A stretch of DNA of 64,000 bases, taken from NCBI RefSeq assembly GCF_003641185.1, contig NZ_CP032757.1, positions 2,046,001 through 2,110,000 on the forward strand. Reading direction: 5' to 3'. The stretch is from Lactiplantibacillus pentosus (GTDB lineage: Bacteria > Bacillota > Bacilli > Lactobacillales > Lactobacillaceae). The position numbers were made by a program, and so were the translations under genes. Shown here piece by piece: positions 28,811 through 35,921 of this stretch (the first letter of the stretch is position 1; each line of letters opens with the position of its first letter). The notes under the pieces were generated by a model. That model was not told the origin of the DNA. It did no database searches and saw nothing but the letters and a program-made list of their open reading frames with translations.

Positions 28811-29908
28811 TTAATTCCTCCTCACGATCTGGTATCCGGCTGTTGTTAATAAAGTTGCCGCCTCATTTTGTGCAACGGCATCGTTGAACGTCAGCTGTAA
28901 AACGCCGTCGATTTCTTCTCGAATTTCTAAAATATGAATATTCACCAAGCTCAACTTTGCAGCTGCCAAACGTTGAGTGACATCCGCAATCGCCCCAACC
29001 TGGTCAGGCACGTTTAAAAACAGGTCATAAAAGTTAGGTAGCCCACCCAGTTGTTCGGGTCCAAGCCGGTCACGGGTGACTTTGGCCGTCGCAAAAAACT
29101 CATGAACACCAGTCGCATCTTGATGAGTAATGGCCGTCTTAATGTCACTCAATTGGTCAATATAACCCTGCAATTCACTGGTTACGAGTTCAGCGTTAGT
29201 GGCCAAAATCGCCGTCCACATCGTTGGATCAGAACTGGCAATTCTGGTAATGCTTTTAAAGCCACCCGCTGCGAGTCGCAAGCCTAATGGTGAATCGGCC
29301 AACACCTGTTGGGTCTGATTAACGAGTGCGGCGGCAACCACGTGCGGCAAATGGCTCAACTGGCCCACGATTCGGTCGTGTTGGCGCGCCGTCACCGTCA
29401 ACCATTTAACCCGCGTCGCCGACAGTAACGTTTGTAATTGCGTCACGACGGTATCGGACGTGCGACCAGGAATCAAAAAGTAAAAGGCATTCTCAAACAA
29501 ATCCGCGCGACCAGCCGTCACCCCTGACTTATGCGACCCTGCCATCGGGTGACCACCGATAAAGTTGATCCCCCGTTGTTGTAACGGCTGTGCGGCTTGT
29601 ACAACTTGTTGTTTGGTACTACCAACATCCGTGACCAGCACGTTAGGTTTCAGTGTTAAGGTCGCGAGCGTTTTTAAGTCTGCCACGATGACATCGACCG
29701 GTCCCGCCAACAAAATGACATCCGCTTGCAGTGCGGCAGCCTGCCAATCCTTAACGGCCGCATCAATGATGCCTTGCTGTTGGGCATAGCTCAGACTGGC
29801 GACATCGCAGTCACTCCCGAGCACCCGCATTTCCGGGTGAGCTTGTTTGATTGCTAATGCCAATGAACTACCAATTAAACCAATCCCCTTGACTAAGACT
29901 GTTGTCAT
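28811..29908 (-). CDS. tyrA: Prephenate dehydrogenase with ACT domain
   Basis: A 365-residue enzyme that oxidises prephenate to 4-hydroxyphenylpyruvate, the tyrosine branch. Rossmann motif GIGLIGSSLALAI near residue 7; catalytic region GGHPMAGSHKSG near 117; His-containing LSHLPHVVAAAL near 190. The last 75 residues form an ACT domain (FLNVPDQVGAIADV), expected to sense tyrosine. The ATG at 29908 overlaps the aroA stop by 4 bases, so an earlier in-frame start is not needed. Confidence 0.95.
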   Translation of the reverse strand: MTTVLVKGIGLIGSSLALAIKQAHPEMRVLGSDCDVASLSYAQQQGIIDAAVKDWQAAALQADVILLAGPVDVIVADLKTLATLTLKPNVLVTDVGSTKQQVVQAAQPLQQRGINFIGGHPMAGSHKSGVTAGRADLFENAFYFLIPGRTSDTVVTQLQTLLSATRVKWLTVTARQHDRIVGQLSHLPHVVAAALVNQTQQVLADSPLGLRLAAGGFKSITRIASSDPTMWTAILATNAELVTSELQGYIDQLSDIKTAITHQDATGVHEFFATAKVTRDRLGPEQLGGLPNFYDLFLNVPDQVGAIADVTQRLAAAKLSLVNIHILEIREEIDGVLQLTFNDAVAQNEAATLLTTAGYQIVRRN

Positions 29909-31209
29909 ACACGCACCCCCTGACAAAGCTGTGCTAAATCTTCAAAAAAGGTCGGGTATGAAATGTCGACTGCTTCGGCACCTGCGAGTTGCGTCGGTTG
30001 AGGGAACCGTAATGCTGCAATCGCCATCATCATGCCAATTCGATGATCACCATGACTATCCAAATTCTCTTTTGGTTGGTGCCAAGTTGCCCGACCATCA
30101 ATCGTAAATCCATCCGGTTGGGCCGTAATCACCACGCCGAGTTTTTGCAGCTCAGTCACGATAGTCGCAATCCGGTCGGTCTCCTTGACGCGCAATTCTG
30201 CAGCGCCACTAACCGTACTGATACTATCCGCCGTGGCAGCTAACAAGGCCACTAATGGGAGTTCATCAATAATAGCTGGAATATCGGCAGCCGTCAGGTG
30301 AATCGGATGCAACTGCGCACAGGATACTTCAATGTCTCCCACTGGTTCAGTGGTTTGAGTTTGCGGCGTTACGGTAACATGGCCACCCATCCGCTGCAAA
30401 ACATTCAGTAGACCCGTGCGCGTTGGATTTAGTCCGACCTGGGTCAAGCGAATATGGGCTTTTGGCACGATGCTGGCGGCTGTCAGAAAAAACGCTGCCG
30501 AAGAAAAATCGCCGGGAATCTGCACCGTTTGACCCTGCAATTGTGGTTGTGGCGTTACGGTAATCGTACGTTCATCCGCCGCAGTTTCGATATTGCCACC
30601 AAATTGACGTAATAATCGTTCGGTGTGGTCACGGGTCGGTAATTGTTCGACGATCGTACTGGGTCCGTCCGCTTGTAATGCCGCAAGGATCAGGGCACTT
30701 TTGACTTGCGCGCTAGCTACCTGCATGTCGGTATGACCACCGTGTAGTCGTTGCCCATTAATCCTCATTGGTAAATGTCCCGCCGTTAGTTCAATGTGAG
30801 CCCCCATTGCCTGCAAAGGTTGCCGGACGCGTTCCATTGGACGACGGCTCAGTGAAGCATCCCCAATCAGTGTCGTTGCAAACGGTTGTCCGGCTAACAA
30901 ACCGGCTAGTAACCGAGTGGCCGTTCCCGCATTTCCCATATCTAGCGGCTGCTTGGGTTGGGATAACCCGTGTAACCCGCGCCCAGTAATCGTAACCGCC
31001 GTCCCATCGCGGTGAATCGGGACGCCTAACGCCTGCAGTGCAGTCAGAGTGGACAGACAGTCAGCAGCGGGTAAAAAGCCGTGGAGCGTCGTTGTCCCCT
31101 GACTGATGGCCCCTAAGATCAGACCGCGATGCGATAAACTCTTATCGCCAGGAACCGCTAATGTCCCATGGAGGCCGATTTTGGGCGCTCCAGTTAATGT
31201 TTTTATCAT
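29905..31209 (-). CDS. aroA: 3-phosphoshikimate 1-carboxyvinyltransferase (EPSP synthase)
   Basis: A 434-residue EPSP synthase joining shikimate-3-phosphate and phosphoenolpyruvate. The beta-alpha-beta repeats carry GDKSLSHRGLILGA near residue 22, LDMGNAGTATRLLAGLL near 89, and the C-terminal RVKETDRI and DHRIGMMMAIAAL signatures. It starts at the ATG at 31209; a TTG directly before it is ignored. Translation is coupled to tyrA downstream. Confidence 0.97.
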   Translation of the reverse strand: MIKTLTGAPKIGLHGTLAVPGDKSLSHRGLILGAISQGTTTLHGFLPAADCLSTLTALQALGVPIHRDGTAVTITGRGLHGLSQPKQPLDMGNAGTATRLLAGLLAGQPFATTLIGDASLSRRPMERVRQPLQAMGAHIELTAGHLPMRINGQRLHGGHTDMQVASAQVKSALILAALQADGPSTIVEQLPTRDHTERLLRQFGGNIETAADERTITVTPQPQLQGQTVQIPGDFSSAAFFLTAASIVPKAHIRLTQVGLNPTRTGLLNVLQRMGGHVTVTPQTQTTEPVGDIEVSCAQLHPIHLTAADIPAIIDELPLVALLAATADSISTVSGAAELRVKETDRIATIVTELQKLGVVITAQPDGFTIDGRATWHQPKENLDSHGDHRIGMMMAIAALRFPQPTQLAGAEAVDISYPTFFEDLAQLCQGVRV

Positions 31210-31221
31210 CAATCATCATCC

Positions 31222-31749
31222 CTAATTAATTTGATAGACGCACCACACCATCGATGGTGTCAGGCGCGCGAGTTGGCGTTCATTGTGCGTTAATGTCACA
31301 TTTTTTTCGTTGGTTAAGACGTAGGCGGCCTGATTTTCTTGATAGGCCTGATACGCTAAGTATTTACTGGCAGCAGTTTGGACTGTCACCCGCTGGACTA
31401 ATCGTTTGAGCAATTGTGCTGTTGCGGCGTGCGTATAGCCAATCTGGTTGTCGGCATCTAACCGTTGGACAACCACTAAGGGATCCAGTTTGGTCATAAA
31501 ACAATCGCACAATGTCAACTGATTCAGCAAGGCGTAGTGGACATCGCCCCAGCTTGCATGCAGCGTTGGCGATTTGAAGGCCGCGGGAATCACGAGCTGC
31601 GCACCCTGGTAAGCGTTCAGATTCGTCAAAATCGATTCAAAACTGGGATGGCCAACAATCGTCGCCTGCCCCTGCCAGACACGTTGGTTATAAGTCCACG
31701 CTGCCGCGTAACTATCAGTCGCTGTGGGACCTAATGTATGAATTTCCAT
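31222..31749 (-). CDS. Short prephenate dehydratase-like protein
   Basis: A 175-residue protein resembling the catalytic domain of prephenate dehydratase: LGPTATDSYAAA at the N-terminus, QLVIPAAFKSP near residue 52 where the family has its VPxENS-like loop, and IGYTHAATAQLL near 103. It differs in two ways: no ACT domain follows, and the Thr-Arg-Phe motif that carries the catalytic Thr is absent from the C-terminus, replaced by LTPSMVWCVY. It could be a divergent dehydratase, a ligand-binding relative or a decaying copy. It sits between aroC and aroA, 9 bases after aroC. Confidence 0.6.
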   Translation of the reverse strand: MEIHTLGPTATDSYAAAWTYNQRVWQGQATIVGHPSFESILTNLNAYQGAQLVIPAAFKSPTLHASWGDVHYALLNQLTLCDCFMTKLDPLVVVQRLDADNQIGYTHAATAQLLKRLVQRVTVQTAASKYLAYQAYQENQAAYVLTNEKNVTLTHNERQLARLTPSMVWCVYQIN

Positions 31750-31758
31750 ATTGACGTC

Positions 31759-32928
31759 CTAATATTGCCGAAGTTCGTCGCGGTAGTCGGCCAGCATCCG
31801 CTGTAGCCGTTGTAAGTTACTCCCATCAAACGTGGCAGTCAGCGCCCGCGCCAGTTCGATCGCCACGACACTCTCGACCACCAACGAGGCTGGCACGATG
31901 GCCGTCGTATCCGAACGTTCAACGCTAGCCTTTTGACGAACTTTAGTCGCAATGTCGACGCTTTGTAATGGCTTGTAAAGGGTTGGAATCGGCTTCATTG
32001 CGGCTTTGATCACAATTGGCATGCCATTCGTCATTCCGCCTTCAAAGCCGCCTAAATGATTGGTCAAACGGGACCAGCCGGCAGCCGTATCCCAGTCAAT
32101 TTCATCCATCACTTGACTTCCGTATTGCCCAGCGGCCGTAAAGCCATCACCGATCTCGACGCCCTTCATCGCGTTGACGCCCATGACAGCAGCTGCCAAC
32201 TGCCCATCTAACTTGGTGTCCCAATTTGTGTAGCTCCCCAGGCCAGCAGGAACATTTTCTGCAACGACGCGAATCACGCCCCCGAGGGTATCACCGGCTT
32301 TCTTAGTCGCCGTGATGAGGTCATGCAGCGCCTCAACTTGATCGTTAGCTTCAATCCGCAAATCGTTTTGGCTCACTCGTGCTTGTAGTTGGCTGACAGT
32401 TAGGGTGCCATCGACTGGAATCTGTGTCGCGCCAATCTGTTGTACGTAACCAATTAGCTGAATGTCCAACTGCGCCAACAGCTGTTTGCAAATCTGACCA
32501 ATGGCCACCCGCATGGCCGTTTCACGAGCAGAGGACCGTTCCAACACGTTGCGCAGGTCGCGGTGCCCATATTTCATGCCACCAACCAAATCCGCATGAC
32601 CGGGTCGTGGCCGTGTCACCTGTCGTAACGTATTGGTCGCAGTCGCAGGACTAAGTGGATCCATGATTGCTGACCAGTGCGCGTGGTCGCGGTTGGTGAT
32701 GGTTAACGCGATCGGCGAACCTAGTGTCACACCATGTCGCACCCCACCGGTAATTTGAACCGTGTCGTGTTCGATTTGTTGGCGATTACCGCGGCCAAAC
32801 CCACCCTGTCGCGCGGCTAACCCCGCATTGATGGCGTCGATATCTAATGAAAGTCCGGCGGGAATCCCGGTTAAAATGCCGCTCAATTGCGGGCCATGCG
32901 ATTCTCCGGCAGTGACGTAGTTAATCAT
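31759..32928 (-). CDS. aroC: Chorismate synthase
   Basis: A 389-residue FMN-dependent lyase making chorismate from EPSP. Signatures: TAGESHGPQL near residue 6, RPRPGHADLVG near 110, the RSSARETAMRV stretch near 130 and the C-terminal RSDTTAIVPAS. A 41-codon in-frame extension upstream is not real: AAGGAGG precedes the ATG at 32928, which overlaps the last 8 bases of the MFS/chorismate mutase gene. Confidence 0.97.
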   Translation of the reverse strand: MINYVTAGESHGPQLSGILTGIPAGLSLDIDAINAGLAARQGGFGRGNRQQIEHDTVQITGGVRHGVTLGSPIALTITNRDHAHWSAIMDPLSPATATNTLRQVTRPRPGHADLVGGMKYGHRDLRNVLERSSARETAMRVAIGQICKQLLAQLDIQLIGYVQQIGATQIPVDGTLTVSQLQARVSQNDLRIEANDQVEALHDLITATKKAGDTLGGVIRVVAENVPAGLGSYTNWDTKLDGQLAAAVMGVNAMKGVEIGDGFTAAGQYGSQVMDEIDWDTAAGWSRLTNHLGGFEGGMTNGMPIVIKAAMKPIPTLYKPLQSVDIATKVRQKASVERSDTTAIVPASLVVESVVAIELARALTATFDGSNLQRLQRMLADYRDELRQY

Positions 32929-34372
32929 GATTAATTTCCTCCTTGTGTAAATCGTGCAAATCTGTCTGGTAAGCGCGTGAGTTGCGCATAATGGCTTGAT
33001 AAATTGCTTGTAAGTACGGCGTGTGGGCCGTTTGTTTGCTCTTGGCGGCAACTTGATGTAACACCCGTTGTTCGCGTTGTTGATCTAGGACGGGCAACTG
33101 CTGCTGTTGTTTTAATTCACCGATTGCCGTGACCGTATCAAACCGCTCGTTGAGTAGACGGACGATCTGTTGGTCGATGTGGTTGATTCGCTGACGTTCT
33201 TGACTCAGTGACTTCGGACTGCGAATTGCCCAGGCCGCTAATCCCACGCAACCAATGCCGGCCACACCAATCAATAAATCGAACCGCATTGCCAACGCCA
33301 CGTTTTGCTGTGACAGCCAGCCGGTAATTAACGGAATCGTGAAGGACGCAATGCTGCCAAACGTGAAGTAAATACCGGTGACGCGTCCCTTAACTTGCGG
33401 GTACAGCTTAATGAATAAGTTCAGTGCGACCTGCATCACACCACCAGCCGCGGTAAACCCGAATGCGAGTGCCGCAATCATTGACAGTCCAGCGATTGGA
33501 CTGTAACAAATCACCAACAATGCAACTAAGGATCCGACATTCATCGCCACTAGTAATTTGGTCTCCGCCACACCGCGGCGTAATAACCAGAAAATCACGA
33601 GCACGCCGCTAATCGAACCGATGCTGTATAACGACAACAACCAATGTGCGAGTATCGCCGAAAAATGAAACGTGCGGGTCGCGAATAAGCTGATCCATTG
33701 CGTGTACAGAATCATGATTGCCATCGACGTGTAGCCGTATCCCGCAAGCCCAATCGTGGCCAGCCAACGCCGACCGTGACTGATTTGCTGACGAACGGCC
33801 AAGGCCGAAGCATTAGCTTGGTTACGAACGGGAAACTGCTGCCGATTAAGTAAAACGCCGTTGATGAGTAAAATGACCGCCGCCAACATGAACGACCACC
33901 CGTACCAAAGTTGCTGGGCTTCAAGGTTGGCAACCAGCAGTGGTAACAAGAATTCCCCAGCTGACATGAACGCTTTCAGTAAGACATTAGCAGAACCCTG
34001 GCGACCACCCATCTCGATAAACGTGGTATACGTGCCCGAGTCGAGGGCTGAATTCGCCACCCCGGCTAAAATTGCCAACCCATAAGCAACCTGAATGTTG
34101 GTCACTACGGCCATCCCGAGGAAGAAAATCAGGTAACTCGCCATCCCGATGTTGACGAACACTTTACGGCCAAACCGGTCTGATAAGTTGCCCAGAATAA
34201 AGTAAGCGAATAATCGACCAATCCCAATTCCTGAAATAACGTAGGAAACTGTCGCTAACGGGGTTTGCCAATGCTGCCCTAGCGCCTGCATATTTTGCGT
34301 TAAAATAATCAAGCCAATACCATGGACAAAATAGTTCAAGTAGAGACTAATTGATAACTGTCGTTGATGCAT
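32921..34372 (-). CDS. MFS transporter fused to a chorismate mutase domain
   Basis: A 483-residue fusion. Residues 1 to about 390 are a major facilitator permease with roughly twelve membrane helices and the loop 2-3 signature GNLSDRFGRKV near residue 60. Residues from about 395 are a cytosolic AroQ-type chorismate mutase: RINHIDQQIVRLLNERFD, AIGELKQQQ, DQQREQRVL and a final Gln-containing helix, which hold the Arg, Lys, Arg-Glu and Gln positions of that active site. Chorismate mutase makes prephenate, the substrate of tyrA in this operon. The permease substrate is unknown; an aromatic acid or shikimate pathway compound is the natural guess. First structural gene behind the attenuator. Confidence 0.88.
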   Translation of the reverse strand: MHQRQLSISLYLNYFVHGIGLIILTQNMQALGQHWQTPLATVSYVISGIGIGRLFAYFILGNLSDRFGRKVFVNIGMASYLIFFLGMAVVTNIQVAYGLAILAGVANSALDSGTYTTFIEMGGRQGSANVLLKAFMSAGEFLLPLLVANLEAQQLWYGWSFMLAAVILLINGVLLNRQQFPVRNQANASALAVRQQISHGRRWLATIGLAGYGYTSMAIMILYTQWISLFATRTFHFSAILAHWLLSLYSIGSISGVLVIFWLLRRGVAETKLLVAMNVGSLVALLVICYSPIAGLSMIAALAFGFTAAGGVMQVALNLFIKLYPQVKGRVTGIYFTFGSIASFTIPLITGWLSQQNVALAMRFDLLIGVAGIGCVGLAAWAIRSPKSLSQERQRINHIDQQIVRLLNERFDTVTAIGELKQQQQLPVLDQQREQRVLHQVAAKSKQTAHTPYLQAIYQAIMRNSRAYQTDLHDLHKEEINHD

Positions 34373-34392
34373 AAACCACCACTCCTTAATGG

Positions 34393-34431
34393 AAATAAAA
34401 AAGGCCAGCTAGATTGAATAATCTAGCTGGC
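34393..34431 (-). terminator. Attenuator terminator of the aro operon
   Basis: Minus-strand perfect 12-bp stem GCCAGCTAGATT (34420-34431) with AATCTAGCTGGC (34404-34415), 4-base loop, then CTTTTTTATTT. It ends 20 bases before the first structural gene. Confidence 0.95.
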
Positions 34432-34466
34432 TCATCAAATTTTAATTCCAATTGATGATTATTATT

Positions 34467-34569
34467 CCAGCTAGACTCACAGTGTCTAGCTGGTCAAGAT
34501 GAATTGACTCTGCTTAGACACGAACGTAGGTGCCGTCCGTATCTAAGGTTCCAATACGGGCGCTACCTA
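34467..34569 (-). promoter_or_regulatory. Attenuator control hairpins of the aro operon
   Basis: Minus strand, 5' to 3'. Hairpin 1 (34527-34569) pairs TAGGT with ACCTA and CCGTAT with ATACGG and overlaps the last leader codons. Hairpin 2 has a perfect 10-bp stem CCAGCTAGAC/GTCTAGCTGG (34467-34493). The 3' arm of hairpin 2 is also complementary to the 5' arm of the terminator, and GTGTCTAAGC (34512-34521) can pair with the 5' arm of hairpin 2, so two exclusive folds are possible. Confidence 0.85.
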
Positions 34570-34616
34570 AAATAAGCAAAGCCATAATAATAAGCTGTCG
34601 TGTTGAATTGAGTCAT
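34563..34616 (-). CDS. Aromatic leader peptide (4 Tyr, 3 Phe)
   Basis: A 17-residue reading frame, MTQFNTTAYYYGFAYFR, preceded by GAAAGGAT at about 8-10 bases and followed by TAG. Seven of 17 residues are Tyr or Phe, with three Tyr codons in a row. It lies about 30 bases after a good promoter and directly before the exclusive hairpins and terminator of an operon for Tyr/Phe synthesis. The arrangement is that of the enterobacterial pheA/trp attenuators: slow translation of Tyr/Phe codons during shortage should favour read-through. The frame is too short for gene finders. Confidence 0.85.
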   Translation of the reverse strand: MTQFNTTAYYYGFAYFR

Positions 34617-34651
34617 TATCATCTATCCTTTCCGTTTCATTGATTGTTTAT

Positions 34652-34680
34652 ATTAAAACATTCTCATTTAGATTCGTCAA
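34652..34680 (-). promoter_or_regulatory. aro operon promoter
   Basis: Minus strand TTGACG (34675-34680), 17-base spacer, TTTAAT (34652-34657). The start point would be near 34645, about 30 bases before the leader peptide. Confidence 0.75.
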
Positions 34681-34720
34681 CCCTAATTTCATTTTAATTT
34701 GGAATTTTGTTTCAAATATT

Positions 34721-35483
34721 ATTCAGCTGTGGCCCGCTGGAAACAGTGCGAGTTATCGTAAACTTTCTGGGGTGGATGCTTCCTATGCCGGCTTCCAGGC
34801 ATTCGAAAGGCAGACATGTGCGGACCCAATTTTTAATGTACTGATCGCTGATTCTTAGTAACCAGTCAGAATAATGATTAACGGTAAGGGTGACTTCTGA
34901 TGATTTCTGGCTCGTCACTCTTGCGTTTGGATCGTCAAATCCTCGGTCTTACTTTACGTTATCAAGATTTTCTCTAGACATTGAATTGGTCGAATCTTAA
35001 ATACAAACTGAAAGGTAATTCTACGTTTCAGTTCAATCGTCTATCTTAAGACGAATTGCCAATGAATCGATAATCTTCAAATCATCTCATCAGTATTTAG
35101 ATGCTATAAATCATCATAGACGCGAATTCAACGTTTGAATAAAGGACCAGTCTCCTAATATTCAGTGGTCAATTGTACCCAGATAGGTGGTTGTTCATCT
35201 GTCATTCGAGCGGGTTCCCGACTGGAGGGGCCGGATGACAATGCTCAGTAGCCAAATTATTCTTAGCTGGAAGTGGGCTTCTTCCGGCTTAGAATAAGAC
35301 TCGTATTTGAAATTGCGCAGTGGTCTTCTGCGTAAGTTCAAATCGATGTCGGCTTACGTTCCAGCAATTGTCAGCCGGCCCCGGAAGTCGGATTAGGGAG
35401 TGCATCGGCTGACGAACAGTAAACCAAACAATTGGCACGTTTTAATCATGATTCACGCCAAATTAGCGGGCACAATACGTTAA
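34721..35483 (+). repeat. Dispersed foldback repeat, copy C
   Basis: About 760 non-coding bases between the infB operon terminator and the aro promoter. It shares with B the left block (GGCCCGCTGGAAAC, 34732 onward), the CATTCGAAAGGCAGA block, the ATTCAGTGGTCAATTG block (35159) and the whole right domain (35235-35483), but lacks the 160-base inner left module of B (27440-27600). Local hairpins such as AACTGAAA/TTTCAGTT and CGTCT/AGACG fill the middle. The left terminal repeat is not recognisable. Confidence 0.8.
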
Positions 35484-35492
35484 TTGGGTACT

Positions 35493-35532
35493 AAAAAACG
35501 CCCTCGTCACACAATAGCGACAAGGGCGTTTG
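35493..35532 (-). terminator. infB operon terminator
   Basis: Minus-strand stem AACGCCCTTGTC with GACGAGGGCGTT (one mismatch), followed by TTTTTAG, right after rbfA. Confidence 0.9.
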
Positions 35533-35545
35533 GTTTGGCAAGTGG

Positions 35546-35899
35546 TTAGTCTTGCCGTTTTAAATTATTGATTAATTCATCGATCCGGCTACCGTACTGA
35601 ACAGAGTTATCCCGTTCAAACGTTAATTCCGGCGTCTTGTAGATGCTAAGTCGTGACCCTAATTCGCTACGAATCAGGCCAGTTGCCTTAGACAAACCAG
35701 CTGCCGTCTTCTCGCCATCGGATGCTTTATCGGACAAAATACTGTAGTAGATGGTCGCCTGTTGTAAGTCACCAGTAACTGTGACGCCAGTAATCGTCAC
35801 ACCTGCGACCCGTGGATCACGAACCCGTTTTAATAAAATATCATTAACTTCACGTTCGATTTCCTGTTCTAGACGACCCACACGATAATGTTGTGCCAT
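35546..35899 (-). CDS. rbfA: Ribosome-binding factor A
   Basis: A 117-residue KH-fold protein that binds the small ribosomal subunit and helps mature the 5' end of 16S rRNA. The N-terminal RVGRLEQEIEREVNDIL and the VSxx-like ATIYYSIL strand are typical. It follows infB by 22 bases with AAGGGGG upstream and ends the rimP-nusA-infB operon. Confidence 0.96.
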   Translation of the reverse strand: MAQHYRVGRLEQEIEREVNDILLKRVRDPRVAGVTITGVTVTGDLQQATIYYSILSDKASDGEKTAAGLSKATGLIRSELGSRLSIYKTPELTFERDNSVQYGSRIDELINNLKRQD

Positions 35900-35921
35900 C
35901 GGTTAATCCCCCTTTGAAAGG

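Noticed and set aside
32928..33051. 41-codon N-terminal extension of aroC
   Set aside because: The extension lies inside the chorismate mutase domain in another frame, and a strong ribosome site precedes the inner ATG.
34640..34858. 72-codon plus-strand frame at the left of repeat C
   Set aside because: It runs from the aro promoter into the repeat and has no counterpart in copies B or E.
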